Below, one piece after another: positions 42,914 to 50,722 of a stretch of DNA of 64,000 nt. A program made the translations under genes and the position numbers. Position 1 is the stretch's first letter, and each line of letters opens with the position of its first letter. Source of the DNA: Metallosphaera sedula DSM 5348 (GTDB taxonomy: Archaea > Thermoproteota > Thermoprotei_A > Sulfolobales > Sulfolobaceae); contig NC_009440.1 of assembly GCF_000016605.1 (NCBI RefSeq), positions 1,116,001-1,180,000 of the forward strand, given 5' to 3'. Below the pieces are notes generated by a model that was not told the DNA's origin, did no database searches, and saw only the letters and a list, made by a program, of their open reading frames with translations.

Positions 42914-44583
42914 GTGAACGTAAAATGAAAGATGTTGTAAATCCAATTATAGTTGTAAATTTAAGTAGGGAGAGGGTCGAAGAAACTAATAGGACCGACA
43001 AGATTTATGAAAAGGATTCCCTTAGCAGAAGGGAAGAGAGTATACAGATACTGAGGACAATCCCCAAATTCTATTTCTTCGCGCATATCAACATTAATCC
43101 GAATTTTAATAGCTCGTTATCTTTTCCTAACCCAAGTAGACTGAAGGTCTCCCATCCCCGTATCAAGATAGCATCATGGAAACCCTTAGCTCTTCCTAAA
43201 CTCAATGACTCGATCTCCCTCCCCTCAACAACCCTATACCGCACAGTTCATACAATCTTTATCCGTGATCATTGGGAGCCTGCTACCGTTTATTTAAATG
43301 GAAAAGTTGCATTACCTCAACCATTCAAACCAAGCGTCTCTGTCCTAAGACCTCTGTTCTCGACATGGGGTTATCACAGCCAAATACAGCTAAATGGATC
43401 TCTTACACAGAATATTTCCCAACAACTGAAGGATATGCCCACGACTCAAAGACCAATGACCGTCTCTCATGACCCTGGCAACCCAGGTGGGGATAGCGAA
43501 GAGTTAGATCTCCTTGATAAGTTCACCAAACTTCTCACGGGAGTTGGAAGTGCCTTTAGCGACAGGTGGCAACACATCTGGATCTATGACTGCGATCCCC
43601 TCAAGGATACCCTCGCCATGATTGCAGTTGAGCTGATGAACGTCGCAGACAAGAGGACTATTCCCGTGTTTGTGAACGTATCTGCGAGCGAAATGGATCC
43701 GCTCCTCTCCTATTTTCTCCTAGGAAATGAGGGGGTATACGTACTGGAGGGAACAGTTCAGGATCAGGCTAGAGTGGGAAGAATCAAGGAAAGACTCAGG
43801 AGGTCCTTTGGTTCAGGACTGGTTTACGTGATTGCAAGTAAGGAGTTTCACGACGAGATACTTTCAATGGCAGAGACAGGAGGACCGAATCGGGAACCAA
43901 TGGAGAGTGCTAGGGAGGTCAAGTCGTTTGAATGCAACAAGATACTCAACCTCGTACGCTGGCTCACCCTGATCTCCTCAGGTTTCTCCGCACCACCAGA
44001 ACTGGCTGACCTGACCACTGGCCATCGTCTCCTATACTCCAAGGTACTTGACAAGGCGGACAGTCTCCTCCGCGAAATGGAGGCAAAGATACCGGGTTTA
44101 GCCCTCTTGGATAGACCCAATGCGGGCGAGGGTAGGGAGAGCATGGACCATAGGCTCCTCAAGAGGCTTGCGCTATACGATCTCGTGAGCAACAGGGGGA
44201 TAGATGTTAACAAGGTTTACGTTGAGGGAGTTGGGATTCACGGCAGGTTGTCGGAGTGCGGCGAACTTGTGCCCGACCTGTTCGTTGAGACTCTTGGGTT
44301 AGCAATAGATGTCAAGACCAGCTACGGAGCCCTGCCTGCGGACGAACTATCTGAGGCCGTTGAGAAGTACTCAAAATGTGGAAGAGTTGAGGTGGTATTC
44401 AGACCCCTACCGGCCCTACTCTTCCTGAAGGACATAGTTGCAAAGCTCAAGGCATATAGGGAGACCGGGGTGAAGGTAAGCGTAAAGATTCCAGCCATGA
44501 CTGAGGGACGACCTTCCCTCATAGACCTAGCTGACGCATTCAAACGTCTTAAGGCTATGGGCTTGGTTAAAGCCGACAGTTAG
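42910..44583 (+). CDS. Unknown protein with C-terminal PD-(D/E)xK nuclease-like domain
   Basis: 557 residues from ATG 42910, which overlaps the previous stop. The N-terminal 200 residues are unrecognised, with a Pro-rich patch (KASWKPLALPKLN-like). The middle (residues 210-330) has alternating hydrophobic strands and helices (HIWIYDCDPLKDTLAMIAVE, GVYVLEGTVQDQARV) resembling a Rossmann-like fold. The C-terminal domain shows E439 (VYVEGVG), P455-D456 (VPDLFVET) and D467-V-K469 (AIDVKTSYG), the spacing of PD-(D/E)xK nucleases, and then RVEVVFRPL. This suggests cleavage of nucleic acid. Substrate and trigger unknown. Confidence 0.7.
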   Translation: MSERKMKDVVNPIIVVNLSRERVEETNRTDKIYEKDSLSRREESIQILRTIPKFYFFAHININPNFNSSLSFPNPSRLKVSHPRIKIASWKPLALPKLNDSISLPSTTLYRTVHTIFIRDHWEPATVYLNGKVALPQPFKPSVSVLRPLFSTWGYHSQIQLNGSLTQNISQQLKDMPTTQRPMTVSHDPGNPGGDSEELDLLDKFTKLLTGVGSAFSDRWQHIWIYDCDPLKDTLAMIAVELMNVADKRTIPVFVNVSASEMDPLLSYFLLGNEGVYVLEGTVQDQARVGRIKERLRRSFGSGLVYVIASKEFHDEILSMAETGGPNREPMESAREVKSFECNKILNLVRWLTLISSGFSAPPELADLTTGHRLLYSKVLDKADSLLREMEAKIPGLALLDRPNAGEGRESMDHRLLKRLALYDLVSNRGIDVNKVYVEGVGIHGRLSECGELVPDLFVETLGLAIDVKTSYGALPADELSEAVEKYSKCGRVEVVFRPLPALLFLKDIVAKLKAYRETGVKVSVKIPAMTEGRPSLIDLADAFKRLKAMGLVKADS

Positions 44584-45121
44584 TAGGAGGAGCCTTGATT
44601 TGTATTGCGAACAGGTCCCATGGATCAGTAGAGAGAGTCGAGTCCTCTCAAGTTTGTGTGAAGTAATCATCGAGGTAATTGCCACTGTGAGTAAGGAAGT
44701 GGAACAGGTGCAAGATTGCCATTACGATCTCGTCACAGCGTAGTTTGCAACTCGGAGTGATGGCTATCTTCAGGAACCAAGCCTTTTGGAAGAGAGTCTT
44801 TTACAATCTCTTCACCGCCTCCCTGTAAACCGAATCCAGAAACTCGTAATCGTGAATTATGCTCATCTTCTCAAGCTGTTGCAGAATGTTACTCAGGGTG
44901 TAACTAGGCGGGAAAACACAAGACTTGGTATGATGGTTAGTCAGCTGGGAGCTCGGTTACTGCGAGTTTACAAGGGATGGGTTTCGAGTAAGGCTTGTAC
45001 TTGAATAACTCAAGGCATGTTCAATATCTACTGGATCGTGAATTCCTTGATAAGTCGAGGAGTTAATTGCAAATTAAATGAAAAAAGTTTATCTTAATGA
45101 TTCAAACTGTGAAGAGACTTA
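44584..45121 (-). pseudogene. Gene-free stretch with the tail of a decayed AAA ATPase
   Basis: Only 44801-44912 (minus) is readable: PPSYTLSNILQQLEKMSI, then YEFLDSVYREAVKRL and a stop at 44803-44801. This is the winged-helix end of archaeal ATPases (compare the one ending at 24916). The rest of the gene is not recognisable, and no other feature is seen in the stretch. Confidence 0.5.
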
Positions 45122-45592
45122 CTAACTGTCTCCCTCTCCAGAGGATCCTTGATCTGGGCTGTTATCGTAGGTGGAATTTGTGTTGGTGGAGTTGTCTGGG
45201 GAGTTGTCGTACGTGGAGTTGGTGGAGTTGTCGTGATGACTGTCGTCGTAAGTGGAGTTGGTGTATGTCCCATTCTGGTACGAGTCGTCATGGTGACCGT
45301 CATCAGAGTAGGTCGAGTTGGTTGAATCGTCGTGATGACTGTCGTCGTAAGTGGAGTTGGTGGAGTTGTCTGGGGAGTTGTCGTGGATTATCGCAGTTGA
45401 GTTATCCGGCGTATTATCATTGGTGGAGTTGGTTGAATTATCCGGGGAGTTATCGTGGGTTCCCTGTTGACCTTGAACGGCCGGATTTATCTGATGTATT
45501 ATATTACTAGTCACATTATTTACATTGGATCCTAGAACCACAGCACCTGAGGCCAGTACAAGGCCCAACAGGATTAGGAGTATTTTACTCAT
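45122..45592 (-). CDS. Secreted Asp/Asn/Ser/Thr repeat protein
   Basis: 156 residues. A cleavable or anchoring N-terminus (MSKILLILLGLVLASGAVVL) precedes a mature part made almost wholly of degenerate repeats of DNSTNSTYDDS and HHDDS type. Histidine-rich and Asn-x-Ser/Thr-rich, so probably heavily N-glycosylated and perhaps metal-binding on the surface. Nearby secreted proteins share similar tails. Promoter: ttataaataacg about 28 bases before the ATG, with a GTTTCA motif just upstream. No family known; low-complexity sequence limits the call. Confidence 0.7.
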   Translation of the reverse strand: MSKILLILLGLVLASGAVVLGSNVNNVTSNIIHQINPAVQGQQGTHDNSPDNSTNSTNDNTPDNSTAIIHDNSPDNSTNSTYDDSHHDDSTNSTYSDDGHHDDSYQNGTYTNSTYDDSHHDNSTNSTYDNSPDNSTNTNSTYDNSPDQGSSGEGDS

Positions 45593-45644
45593 GGCATCAC
45601 CGAGATTCCCTTGCCTAACGTTATTTATAAGGAATCCCGAGGTA

Positions 45645-45676
45645 GCGTTTCATTCCGTTCTAGTGGAACGTGAGTA
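45645..45676 (-). promoter_or_regulatory. GTTTCA/TTCCG motif upstream of 45592
   Basis: gcgtttcattccgttc followed by tagtggaacgtgag: GTTTCA, TTCCGTTC and the inverse GGAAC within 30 bases. It sits directly upstream of the TATA box (about 45619-45630). Same words recur before neighbouring genes. Confidence 0.55.
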
Positions 45677-45905
45677 GCCGTAAACACACCGTGATTAGTT
45701 TCGTGAAAAGGGGGATATGAATGTTTCAATAGATTATCTTCTCCAATCTAGATAGATGGGGGAGATGTATCGTGTCCCTATGGACAAATCCGCAACTTGA
45801 GAAACACGATAACCTGGTTCCTTGAGTCACACGCACTCCTTGAACTTACTTACGTGACGAGACAGGTTTTGAACCCTATACCTCACTATGTTAAAATCCC
45901 TTGAA
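45677..45905. other. Intergenic
   Basis: Holds two further weaker motif-like words (agtttcgtgaaa near 45697, atgtttcaat near 45721). No gene. Confidence 0.4.
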
Positions 45906-45936
45906 AAGTTTCGTTCCGTTCACGTTTCAATATTTC
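45906..45936 (+). promoter_or_regulatory. GTTTC-GTTCCG-GTTTCA motif upstream of 45984
   Basis: aagtttcgttccgttcacg then tttcaatatttc: two GTTTC words around TTCCGTTC. It precedes the micro-protein gene by about 50 bases, where a TATA-like ttaataag also occurs. Confidence 0.55.
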
Positions 45937-45983
45937 GGCTGAGTTCCTAATTAAGAAGAAACGAGAGTTAATAAGTGATAAAA

Positions 45984-46115
45984 ATGATGGCGCAAGAACT
46001 TGAAGAAAGGAGGGAACAAAAGGAGATAAGCGAGGGTAAACTAACCCTCTATTTGGCCTTAGTTGTGGTAGCATATGTCATTGTTGATATCTTAGGCTAT
46101 CTGCATATATTTTAA
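45984..46115 (+). CDS. 43-residue single-helix membrane protein
   Basis: MMAQELEERREQKEISEGKL, then one helix TLYLALVVVAYVIVDILGYL and a short HIF end. Start may be ATG 45984 or 45987. It shares KISE-KLTLY and VAYVIVD-L with the minus-strand gene at 47286-47405, so the two are paralogues on either side of the HTH regulator. Conservation of two diverged copies argues they are real genes. Function unknown; a subunit of the nearby membrane complex is a plausible inference. Confidence 0.65.
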   Translation: MMAQELEERREQKEISEGKLTLYLALVVVAYVIVDILGYLHIF

Positions 46116-46279
46116 AAGTTTTTTGTTTTTCTTTTTATCTTGTATGTGTAAAATATAAAGGCAAAAGTTGAGTACTTTTTCTGTCTCTCCCCCGCTTACC
46201 TAACAAGGTTAAGCCCTTAGTTAGCATGAATATAACCTTGGGTAGGTGAAAGTGAGTGCGCAGTGACTAGACCCGAAAG

Positions 46280-47134
46280 TCAGGTTGGCTTATCGGGAGG
46301 TGGTTGGGACACCTCATACCAGATTTTCCCACCTTCCCTCCTCTCCACAAGGTAACCTAGTTTCACGAGCTTCTTGATCCTTCTATAAACGGTGGACTTG
46401 GGTAGTCCCGTGTCTCGGACTGCGTCTGATAGGGTTCTTGCTCCCCTCTTGAAGGACTCCAATACCATTATATCACGATCGTTGAGCTCCTGAGTTGTGA
46501 GCTCCGCCTCCTCCTCTTTCTCATCCTCCTCGACAGTCTGACTCGCTTGTGCTTGGCTCATCTGTTGGTTCTGGTTCACCTGCTCAGTCACAGGTCTCCT
46601 CCTAGACCTGAAATATTCATATAGGAAGAAACCAACAACGGCATCAGTAACCAGAACAACGACTAAGATTATTAGATCCTCCTTACCGAATCCACTCGAG
46701 CTTTGAGAAGATGTGGAGTAAAGCACCTCTAGAGAGCTACCCTGCAAAGTTAGGTTGTATAGGTTTCCCCTGGTTTCCAATGATGTGGGTGGCGGGTATA
46801 TATAGGCAAAGGTATAGGTTCCGGGAACAATGACGTTGAAGGTAACGTTGTAGGGCTCTGTTCCCTGGATTACGCCCTTGGGGAAACTGGCAACGTAGAT
46901 CACCGTGACCCGAGATGTATTATAGAAGAATAGGTAACCTCCAGTAAGATTAAACTTCGAACCTATAACCCGAAGATCTGTGATGTTATCTCCTATAACG
47001 TGAAATGTGGACACGTTGTTAAGATGAGCCACAACGGTTCCGTTGTAATATATGACAACGGATTGCTGACCGTATGTCAGCAAGGACGCTAATGTTAGGA
47101 GCATCAGAAGGCCAAGATATCTCATCGAATACAT
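46280..47134 (-). CDS. Membrane-anchored winged-helix regulator
   Basis: 284 residues. Signal or first helix at 1-23 (GLLMLLTLASLLTYG), an extracytoplasmic beta-rich domain with six or more Asn-x-Ser/Thr sites (about 24-150), and a membrane helix (LIILVVVLVTDAVVGFFLYE). After a basic RSRRRP comes a Gln-rich linker and a C-terminal winged helix (DRDIMVLESFKRGARTLSDA, LPKSTVYRRIKKLVKLGYL). This topology suits a sensor reading an outside signal and binding DNA inside; ArnR of Sulfolobus, which regulates archaella, is a conceptual parallel with a different layout. The GTTTCA motifs around it are its candidate sites. Start ATG 47134 or 47125. Confidence 0.72.
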   Translation of the reverse strand: MYSMRYLGLLMLLTLASLLTYGQQSVVIYYNGTVVAHLNNVSTFHVIGDNITDLRVIGSKFNLTGGYLFFYNTSRVTVIYVASFPKGVIQGTEPYNVTFNVIVPGTYTFAYIYPPPTSLETRGNLYNLTLQGSSLEVLYSTSSQSSSGFGKEDLIILVVVLVTDAVVGFFLYEYFRSRRRPVTEQVNQNQQMSQAQASQTVEEDEKEEEAELTTQELNDRDIMVLESFKRGARTLSDAVRDTGLPKSTVYRRIKKLVKLGYLVERREGGKIWYEVSQPPPDKPT

Positions 47135-47285
47135 ATTTGACGAGATTTTTAAATTTCTTTTGTTAACTGTGGGAGTACTTTCAAGACTGAAATGGACACT
47201 TCATATCATGATACAGAGATATCCTGTGTTCGGACTTTTCAAAAAGGGAGAACGCAGTATGAATTTCAAAAAAATGTTTATGGGT

Positions 47286-47405
47286 TTACATTACATTGAA
47301 TCCGCTTTGCATTATGGCCAGTACATCAACTATTACATATGCTACGGCTGCTATTAACATGTATAGGGTTAGTTTAGCTTCACTTATCTTTTCCTTTATC
47401 TCCAT
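47286..47405 (-). CDS. 39-residue single-helix membrane protein, paralogue of 45984
   Basis: MEIKEKISEAKLTLYMLIAA then VAYVIVDVLAIMQSGFNVM. A strong ribosome site (gaggtgaa) precedes the ATG at 47405. It aligns with the 43-residue protein over KISE-KLTLY and AYVIVD-L, with one membrane helix. It lies just downstream of the Rieske-cytochrome gene's end, with a gap containing GTTTCA-type motifs that would be its promoter. Confidence 0.7.
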   Translation of the reverse strand: MEIKEKISEAKLTLYMLIAAVAYVIVDVLAIMQSGFNVM

Positions 47406-47455
47406 TTACTTCACCTCTAAAGTGATATGGGTGTGCCTCCCTTTTTAAGAATCCC

Positions 47456-47490
47456 GTGAAAAAGTGAAACAAAACATGAAACGGAACCAA
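47456..47490 (-). promoter_or_regulatory. GTGAAAC/TGAAACGGAAC motif upstream of 47405
   Basis: cgtgaaaaagtgaaac then aaaacatgaaacggaacc. TGAAACGGAAC is the inverse of GTTCCGTTTCA. TATA-like ctttttaagaatc (about 47436-47448) is immediately downstream on the minus strand. Confidence 0.55.
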
Positions 47491-47606
47491 GGAACCTATG
47501 AAAAGCTTAGGTGAAACTCAACAAAAATTGTAAGCTACCTAGATCTTATTTCTCCCTTGAGGCGCCTAGATCCACGAACTGACCAAGCCCCTCAAATAGC
47601 CTTCTT

Positions 47607-48791
47607 TCAATTATCATTTCCACCATCGTCGCCCCCATAACCGGTGGTTGATCCAGAGGTATTAGAGGATGAAGAAACGTTTCCAATGTAGACGTTGCCA
47701 GAGCTGTCAACTGTAACGGGGTACTGCGGAAGCGGATATGGAGCCGGACCAGCAATAACTCCTCCATTGCTTGGGGAGAACTCTGCCCCATGACAGGGAC
47801 ACGCTATGAGCTGTTGCCCTGGCAGATAACCAACCGTACAACCTGCATGTGTACACACTGCGCTATAGGCCTTTAATTGACCATTAGGTAACTTAACCAA
47901 GATCCCTGGGGAGCCGTTGGGAAGCCTGAACAGTTTGGCTGAGTTGGGACCCAACTGGTTTGCATTGGCTATGGGTCCGTATGACGCTTGAGTCTGAAGA
48001 CTTCCCTGGGATCCGCTTGAGGAGGGAGACGATGGGGCTGAATTCCTTCCAAGTATTGCCACTAGAGCTAGGGCAAGAGCCGTGACTCCCACGGTCTTCA
48101 GGAAGGTTCTTCTTCCCTCGTCCACAACCTTCTCCACTCTTTTCCTAGAAGGAGTCCAGTCATAATGGGCCCTTAGATATCCCTCGTCAAGGAGCCCATC
48201 CTTCATAGCCTCTAGAAGCGGTCTGTTGGACGGCATTAAAGACAGATACACATGAAAAATTGCCGAGGATGTAAGGAGAAGGGCAGACAGAACGTGAAGA
48301 ATTAGCAAGTCCTGGAAGTAAGGGAACAGTAAGCTAAGTTTCAATGGGTTCCACAAAGCAAGTCCCGTGAGCCCAAGGCCCATTATGGATAAGACCACCC
48401 CGACGTGATAGGCTCTCTTGAGAGGATGATACTTTCCCTTGGCCCTCTTAACCCTGAGATCTAGACTTAGCTTCATCTCCCCACTTCTACCGTCACTTAC
48501 CCAATGATACAGGAGGAGAAGCCCAATGGGTAATAGGGTCCAATCGTGAAAGTTGAGTAGACCAAGGTTGGTAGTTGCCAGCATGTAATATCCTGAGATC
48601 CCCGCAATTAGCAGCGCACCAAAGGAGGCCCAATGAAATATCCTCTGCCCCTCGGAGTACAGGGGCACTGTTCTCTTCCCGTTGGTAGGAGGACTTGCCT
48701 CAACCACTTTTCCTCTAGCTAAGTGATAAAGAAAAATTCCCGCCAACGAGATAAGGATTACGAATTCGGCAAGGAATTGTAGGAATTGCAT
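47607..48791 (-). CDS. Cytochrome b-type membrane domain fused to a Rieske domain
   Basis: 394 residues from ATG 48791, chosen because cttataaataacc lies about 28 bases upstream; the frame is open to 48914. Residues 1-230 have about five helices with paired His (RIFHWASFGALLIAG, LLLLYHWVS, KRAYHVGVVLS, LLILHVLSALLLTSSAIFHV), like the cytochrome b561/formate-dehydrogenase gamma family. Then DEGRRTFLKTVGVTALALAL is a Tat-like twin-arginine helix, and the Rieske domain has CTHAGC and CPCHGAEF ligating a 2Fe-2S cluster outside. The C-terminus is Ser/Gly/Asp/Asn-rich. In other organisms these are separate subunits. Role: surface electron transfer, donor and acceptor unknown. Confidence 0.82.
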   Translation of the reverse strand: MQFLQFLAEFVILISLAGIFLYHLARGKVVEASPPTNGKRTVPLYSEGQRIFHWASFGALLIAGISGYYMLATTNLGLLNFHDWTLLPIGLLLLYHWVSDGRSGEMKLSLDLRVKRAKGKYHPLKRAYHVGVVLSIMGLGLTGLALWNPLKLSLLFPYFQDLLILHVLSALLLTSSAIFHVYLSLMPSNRPLLEAMKDGLLDEGYLRAHYDWTPSRKRVEKVVDEGRRTFLKTVGVTALALALVAILGRNSAPSSPSSSGSQGSLQTQASYGPIANANQLGPNSAKLFRLPNGSPGILVKLPNGQLKAYSAVCTHAGCTVGYLPGQQLIACPCHGAEFSPSNGGVIAGPAPYPLPQYPVTVDSSGNVYIGNVSSSSNTSGSTTGYGGDDGGNDN

Positions 48792-48902
48792 GGGTTGCTC
48801 TAATCTTAGGTTATTTATAAGAAATTCCCAAACTTTTTTGTACCGCTGGCTAATCACTTGGATAAATACTTTTATAGGTTTAAATAAATGGAAAATAATC
48901 GG

Positions 48903-48947
48903 TGTTTCACTCATTTATTGGTTTCAGTGGAACGCGAAACACCACGC
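48903..48947 (-). promoter_or_regulatory. GTTTCA cluster upstream of 48791
   Basis: ggtgtttcactc, ggtttcagtggaac and gcgaaacacc within 45 bases, about 85 bases before the TATA box of the Rieske-cytochrome gene. The outer words form an inverted pair (gtgtttc / gaaacac). Confidence 0.6.
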
Positions 48948-49075
48948 TTTTGGGCAGTATGACCTGGCCCCCACAGTATAGGGAGGGAAAAAGCCTTAAT
49001 AATCTAGAATAGATAATTACTCTATATAGGCTCTTTAAAGAAATATTAAAGACCATCTAAAAAATGCTGATGTAA

Positions 49076-49909
49076 TCAATTATCTCCACCACTATCAGAA
49101 CCTGAAGAGTTCGAGGAATCACTAGAGCCTTGACCCGAGTCCTGTGAACCTGATTGGGAACTTGAGGATCCCTGGGAACTTGAGGAGCTCTGACCTGAGT
49201 CTTGGGAGGAGCTTTGATCTGATGTGCCTCCCTGATCCGAATGGCTCTGTGAAGTTGAATTGGTAACATTATTTTCATGTTCCTGTGAGGAGTTTACCGT
49301 GGAATTTACATTGGTCGAGTTGATCACGTCCTGACTGGTCACGTTACTGGTCGTGTTCTGGTCTTGGGAATCCACATGGTTCTGAATGTCCGTGGAGGTG
49401 TTGTTTTCATGCCCTGTGGAGCCTGTCACGTTTCCATAAACGTTTAGCGGACCCACGTACTGATAATAAAGTCCCAGCAGCTCAATCACCGTCTGGGGAG
49501 TCGGCGACTCATTCAGGACACCCGAGACAAACATGGTAACTTGAAAATTCCTATCCTCTGCTGTGAACTGAGCCTTAGTATTGTTTAGGGTCAGTGAAAT
49601 GGAGTTTCCGTCATCCAGATAAATCAAAACGTAGAGGGAGCTGAAACCGTGCGGGTTAATCCCAATATAATAGATTCCCGTTTTGGGGAACGATAAATTG
49701 AACTTGTACTCGTAACTGAAACCGCTCCCGTTGGTGACGGTGATTATCTTGGTGTTGTTATATACAGTTAGCCCACTGATACTGATGGGGGTTGAAGCGC
49801 TTGTCTGCTGGGGGTGAGTAGTGACATAAAGTTCGTAACCAAGAAAGATATTGGATATCAGAACCACAATGGTTATGCCTATGAGTAAGTTCTGCCTCAT
49901 CTCAATCAT
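49076..49909 (-). CDS. Membrane-anchored surface protein with Ser-rich tail
   Basis: 277 residues. N-terminal helix NLLIGITIVVLISNIFLGYE is a signal-anchor. Residues 35-140 are a beta-rich domain (SISGLTVYNNTKIITVTNGS, FPKTGIYYIGINPHGFSSLY). Then come Asn/Ser/Thr/Asp/Gln repeats from about 165, ending in Ser-Gly-Asp tracts. Many N-glycosylation sites. Like the 45122 and Rieske proteins it ends in Asp/Asn. No family recognised; probably extracellular, next to the pilus operon and divergent from it. Confidence 0.7.
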   Translation of the reverse strand: MIEMRQNLLIGITIVVLISNIFLGYELYVTTHPQQTSASTPISISGLTVYNNTKIITVTNGSGFSYEYKFNLSFPKTGIYYIGINPHGFSSLYVLIYLDDGNSISLTLNNTKAQFTAEDRNFQVTMFVSGVLNESPTPQTVIELLGLYYQYVGPLNVYGNVTGSTGHENNTSTDIQNHVDSQDQNTTSNVTSQDVINSTNVNSTVNSSQEHENNVTNSTSQSHSDQGGTSDQSSSQDSGQSSSSSQGSSSSQSGSQDSGQGSSDSSNSSGSDSGGDN

Positions 49910-49985
49910 GATAATTTAGTGAGTTTTCTTTATAAGATTATGATGCGGAATAATGCCCTAAATACACGGGAACTGGGACCTGCTT

Positions 49986-50072
49986 CCGTTTCACTGTTTC
50001 ACTGAAACAAATATATGTTGGAAATATAGTGTTTCACTTATTTTCATTGAGAAAAATTCTTTTGTGAAACAG
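49986..50072. promoter_or_regulatory. Divergent promoter with three GTTTCA-type sites
   Basis: cttccgtttcactg-tttcactgaaac at about 49983-50007, gtgtttcacttattttc at about 50029-50045, and ttgtgaaacaggtg at about 50062-50075, then gttccgg. TATA of the pilin operon is tactttttaagac near 50087. It serves both the pilin operon and the surface-protein gene. Confidence 0.6.
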
Positions 50073-50112
50073 GTGTGTTCCGGTTGTACTTTTTAAGACA
50101 CTTTTGACACCC

Positions 50113-50703
50113 ATGTTTCACAGAGAAAAAATGTTACACCTAAAAGGCAAAAAAATCAGTTCAAAGGGTAGAAAGGGACTCTCAAACATTGTGGGGTCCC
50201 TCCTCATGATAGTATTAACAATCGTGGCAGCCCTGCTTTTGGGGCACTTCGCCTTCGGTTTATTCTCGTCGAACAGCCACAATGCCCAGATCTCAGTGTC
50301 TGACGTGAGTTTGATAAATCCCGGAGGTACAGGACTTCAGGCTGGTGGAAGTGGCGTAAGTGTTGCTCTAACTATAACTGATACTGGTAACGACCCTGTG
50401 AACATAACTTCCATCACCATAGGTGGTGTGACGTTCCAGAATCCTACGTTAGGAGGAAAAACTACTTACGTTACAATACAGCCAGGACAGAGTGTATCCT
50501 TCACTGCAACAATAACTGGGGCAACAACTGGCTTAACGGGTACTCTGACCTCTAGCTCTGGAATTACCTACTCTTCAGGTACTAATGCTGTTAGCTCAAG
50601 CACGTTCAACGTGGGTAGCACTGTGGTGGTTCAGGTTAGTGCTATCGACATAGTGACTCACCAGGCTCTGGCGACCCAGATAAGCACCGTGGTCCAGGAC
50701 TAA
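50113..50703 (+). CDS. Type IV pilin-like protein 1
   Basis: About 196 residues from ATG 50113 (ATG 50131 is also possible). The class III signal is KGRKGLSNIVGSLLMIVLTI: PibD would cut after the Gly, leaving a hydrophobic helix that packs in the pilus core. The rest is Thr/Ser/Gly-rich and beta-like, as in archaeal adhesive pilins and archaellins. First and largest of four pilin-like genes; most likely the major pilin. The motif GTTTCAC recurs across its own start. Confidence 0.8.
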   Translation: MFHREKMLHLKGKKISSKGRKGLSNIVGSLLMIVLTIVAALLLGHFAFGLFSSNSHNAQISVSDVSLINPGGTGLQAGGSGVSVALTITDTGNDPVNITSITIGGVTFQNPTLGGKTTYVTIQPGQSVSFTATITGATTGLTGTLTSSSGITYSSGTNAVSSSTFNVGSTVVVQVSAIDIVTHQALATQISTVVQD

Positions 50704-50722
50704 ACCCGTGAAGGTGTAAAAC

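Noticed and set aside
45097-45510. A 137-codon plus-strand frame rich in Arg, Ser, Trp and Cys
   Set aside because: It is the antisense of the secreted repeat protein; its composition follows from the Asn/Ser/Thr/Asp repeat codons.
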